In this document: one piece after another, positions 62,287 through 64,000 of the stretch
How the letters are laid out: every line of letters starts with the position of its first letter
How positions within the stretch are numbered: the stretch's first letter is position 1
Assembly: GCF_024707525.1 (NCBI RefSeq)
Contig: NZ_CP062231.1
Location: 3,720,001-3,784,000, forward strand
Direction: 5' to 3'
Origin: Rhizobium sp. TH2
GTDB lineage: Bacteria; Pseudomonadota; Alphaproteobacteria; Rhizobiales; Rhizobiaceae
DNA: 64,000 nt
Program-made: the position numbers and the translations under genes
The notes under the pieces: model-generated
Databases searched by the model: none
The model's input: the letters and a program-made list of their open reading frames with translations, nothing else
What the model was told of the DNA's origin: nothing

Positions 62287-63861
62287 ATGCCGACAATTAC
62301 CACTCCGATCATCCTTACCGGAAACGATAACATCACGCTCGCAGCGGGCGATATTCTGGACGTCTCCAACGGTCCCGCCGTCACCTGGACCGGCACCGGC
62401 ACCGCGGTCACATTCACAAACAATGGCTTCATCACCGATGGCGACGACCAGGCCTTCGAACTCGGCAACACCCTGCCGACAGGCACGTTGATCTTCAACA
62501 ATTCGCTCGGCGCCACCACCGACGCCGAAGTGAAGTTCGAGGATCTCGCTGCCGGCTCGACGGTCACCATCAATAACGACGGCCTGATGACCGGCCGCGA
62601 CAAGAACGCGCTTGAACTCTCGACCGCTGGCGCGACCTTCATCGTCAACAACCACGCCACCGGCGTGATGACCCAGGATGATCCCGGCTCGGATATCATC
62701 AAGGATGCCTCCAACCTCACGCTCAACAATACCGGCAAGATCATTTCCGCTGGCGACATCGTCGGCCCGGACGGCGAACCCGTGGAAACCGGCGGTGATG
62801 CGATCGATCTCGGCGAAGGCACCAACAACGTCATCAACAACCTCGCGGGTGGCATCATCGAGGGCTCGCGCCACGGCATCACAGGCGATATCGGTGCGAC
62901 CGTCAACAACGCCGTCGGCGGCATCATCTCGGCCCGCAACGGCGCCGGCCTGAACTTCGACAACAACCCCGACGATCCGGCCGACCTCGATGACGCGATC
63001 CTGACCGTGGTCAATCGCGGCGTCATCCTTGGCAATTCCCGCACCTATGAAGACTCGGACGGCGATGCGATCGACGCCGATGGCCTGCTGATGCTGGACA
63101 ATTACGGCTTCGTCGGCGGCATGGGCGCGGCGGGCGAGCATGACGGCGGCACCAACCACGCCGAGGGCATCGCGGCTGGCGGCGGCACCATCAACAACCA
63201 TATCGGCGGCGTGATCTTCTCCGTGCAGCGCGCCATCCAGATCGATGACAGCTCCGAAGGCGATGCGCCTGGTGCTGTGGTCATCAACAACGAAGGTTTC
63301 ATCCAGGGCCTCGATGGCGGCGCGATCGTCATCGTCGGCGAACAGAACGACACGTTGACCAATTCCGGCACCATCCTCGGCGATATCACCATGGGTGGCG
63401 GCGATGACACCGTGACCTTCTCCAAGGGCTCGAATGTTGTGGGCGACATCATGCTGGGCGCCGGCGACGACACCTTCACCGGCTGGTCGGGCGACGACGT
63501 GATCTTCGGAGGCGCCGGCGTCGATGAGATGACCGGCGGACGCGGCGCGGATACGTTCCTGTTCGCAACCGGCGATACCGGCGGCACGAAGGCGACATCA
63601 GATACGATCTTCGACTTCAAAGCCAGGGAAGGCGACCTGCTCGATCTCACGGACGTCGATGCCAACTCGGTTCTGGTCGGCGACCAGGCCTTCAAGTTCA
63701 TCGGCGCCAAGGACTTTCACGACAAGGCCGGCGAGCTTCGCTATATCACCGACAAGAACGGCACGTGGATCCAGGGCGACATCGACGGCAACGGCAAGGC
63801 CGATTTCATCCTCCATCTCGACGACAAGATGGCCATGAAGGCGGACTACTTCGACCTTTGA
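62287..63861 (+). CDS. Secreted RTX-type calcium-binding repeat protein
   Basis: A 524-residue protein without an N-terminal signal peptide. Residues about 40-365 are a run of short repeats around Asn-Asn-x-Gly-x-Ile/Val phrases (LNNTGKI, INNLAGGII, VNNAVGGII, INNHIGGVI, INNEGFI, LTNSGTI), suggesting a right-handed beta helix. Residues about 368-430 hold RTX nonapeptides (GGGDDTVTF, LGAGDDTFTG, GGAGVDEMTGG, GRGADTFLF) that bind calcium. The last 95 residues resemble the serralysin-type C-terminal domain used as a type I secretion signal. No type I exporter is adjacent. AGGAGA precedes the ATG. The role may be adhesion or biofilm; no catalytic motif is visible. Confidence 0.85.
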   Translation: MPTITTPIILTGNDNITLAAGDILDVSNGPAVTWTGTGTAVTFTNNGFITDGDDQAFELGNTLPTGTLIFNNSLGATTDAEVKFEDLAAGSTVTINNDGLMTGRDKNALELSTAGATFIVNNHATGVMTQDDPGSDIIKDASNLTLNNTGKIISAGDIVGPDGEPVETGGDAIDLGEGTNNVINNLAGGIIEGSRHGITGDIGATVNNAVGGIISARNGAGLNFDNNPDDPADLDDAILTVVNRGVILGNSRTYEDSDGDAIDADGLLMLDNYGFVGGMGAAGEHDGGTNHAEGIAAGGGTINNHIGGVIFSVQRAIQIDDSSEGDAPGAVVINNEGFIQGLDGGAIVIVGEQNDTLTNSGTILGDITMGGGDDTVTFSKGSNVVGDIMLGAGDDTFTGWSGDDVIFGGAGVDEMTGGRGADTFLFATGDTGGTKATSDTIFDFKAREGDLLDLTDVDANSVLVGDQAFKFIGAKDFHDKAGELRYITDKNGTWIQGDIDGNGKADFILHLDDKMAMKADYFDL

Positions 63862-63871
63862 TATTGAAGAA

Positions 63872-63897
63872 GCCATGCGGTCGGATAGCCGCATGGC
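63872..63897 (+). repeat. Hairpin after the RTX gene
   Basis: GCCATGCGG (63872-63880), an 8-base loop and CCGCATGGC (63889-63897) form a perfect 9-bp stem starting 10 bp after the stop codon. No T-tract follows; a second, stronger terminator lies 16 bp further on. Confidence 0.65.
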
Positions 63898-63912
63898 CCT
63901 CACTACAAAACA

Positions 63913-63948
63913 AATACCGCCGGTTGGTCCCAACCGGCGGTATTTTTG
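63913..63948. terminator. Strong rho-independent terminator
   Basis: AATACCGCCGGTTGG (63913-63927) and its exact complement (63930-63944) form a 15-bp inverted repeat followed by TTTTTG. The left flank on the other strand also gives T-rich DNA (TTTTGTAGT), so it may work in both directions. Confidence 0.88.
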
Positions 63949-63963
63949 TGCTCTCCAACAAGA

Positions 63964-63996
63964 AATGCCCCGCCGGGAAATCCGCAGCGGGGCATT
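63964..63996. terminator. Further hairpin at the window end
   Basis: AATGCCCCGC (63964-63973) and GCGGGGCATT (63987-63996) form a perfect 10-bp stem with a 13-base loop. On the minus strand it is followed by TCTTGTTGG, so it may end a leftward gene lying beyond the window. Confidence 0.6.
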
Positions 63997-64000
63997 ACTC

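Noticed and set aside
1..64000. tRNA, rRNA, CRISPR, IS elements, prophage or plasmid origin
   Set aside because: No tRNA T-loop signatures, spaced direct-repeat arrays, transposase, integrase or replication-initiator genes were recognised anywhere in the window.

Overview
The window reads as a stretch of chromosome from a member of the Rhizobiaceae (Rhizobium/Agrobacterium group, alphaproteobacteria). The markers are: the glnII glutamine synthetase with a divergent gstI-type (DUF2735) small gene; a chvE-gguABC sugar-uptake operon; a bacA/sbmA-type peptide transporter; an imuA-imuB-dnaE2 cassette behind a GTTC-N7-GTTC LexA box of alphaproteobacterial type; an ECF sigma/ChrR pair; and CTTGAC-like -35 elements. 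Genes are dense and GC-rich. I see no rRNA, tRNA, CRISPR array, insertion sequence or prophage.

Layout. 1-9 kb: an orphan antitoxin, a LysE exporter, a luciferase-like oxidoreductase behind a perfect 19-bp palindrome, methionine aminopeptidase, a BacA/SbmA transporter, a polysaccharide deacetylase, an alpha-glucosidase, a sugar kinase and a glycosyltransferase. 9-16 kb: a Phd/PIN toxin-antitoxin pair, der with its TPR partner, and a 1242-residue hybrid histidine kinase. 16-25 kb: a non-pyrrolysine MttB-family methyltransferase, a GFA protein, a RhlE-type RNA helicase with a structured leader, cardiolipin synthase plus an EEP-family hydrolase, a drug/metabolite exporter, and an ECF sigma factor whose ChrR-like anti-sigma factor has Ser where the family has two zinc Cys. 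25-34 kb: a TetR/VOC divergent pair with clear operators, the ATP-grasp/alpha-E/transglutaminase trio, malic enzyme, a TauE/SafE exporter and inositol dehydrogenase.

34-50 kb is a sugar-catabolism region. chvE-gguAB (uptake), gguC, a semialdehyde dehydrogenase and an L-arabinonate-type dehydratase form one co-directional block consistent with non-phosphorylating pentose or galactose oxidation. After an orphan antitoxin comes a xylose-type locus: a ROK repressor with an MBL hydrolase, divergent from a periplasmic binding protein, permease and ATPase, with an operator palindrome between. 50-53.5 kb: class II fructose-bisphosphate aldolase, an LtrA-family membrane protein and a fuculose-phosphate-type aldolase. 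53.5-59 kb: the SOS mutasome. 59-64 kb: gstI/glnII with a sigma-54 promoter, an AraC/GyrI regulator with a DUF1801 gene, and a secreted RTX-type protein built largely of short Asn-Asn-x-Gly-x-Ile-like repeats.

No large undescribed system stands out. The observations most worth a second look are the serine-substituted ChrR, the helicase leader, the proteasome-less ATP-grasp/alpha-E/transglutaminase operon, the repeat-rich RTX protein, a 14-codon ORF with a strong ribosome binding site, and a candidate small RNA near 43.85 kb. All functional calls come from reading motifs and gene order by eye; no database search was possible.
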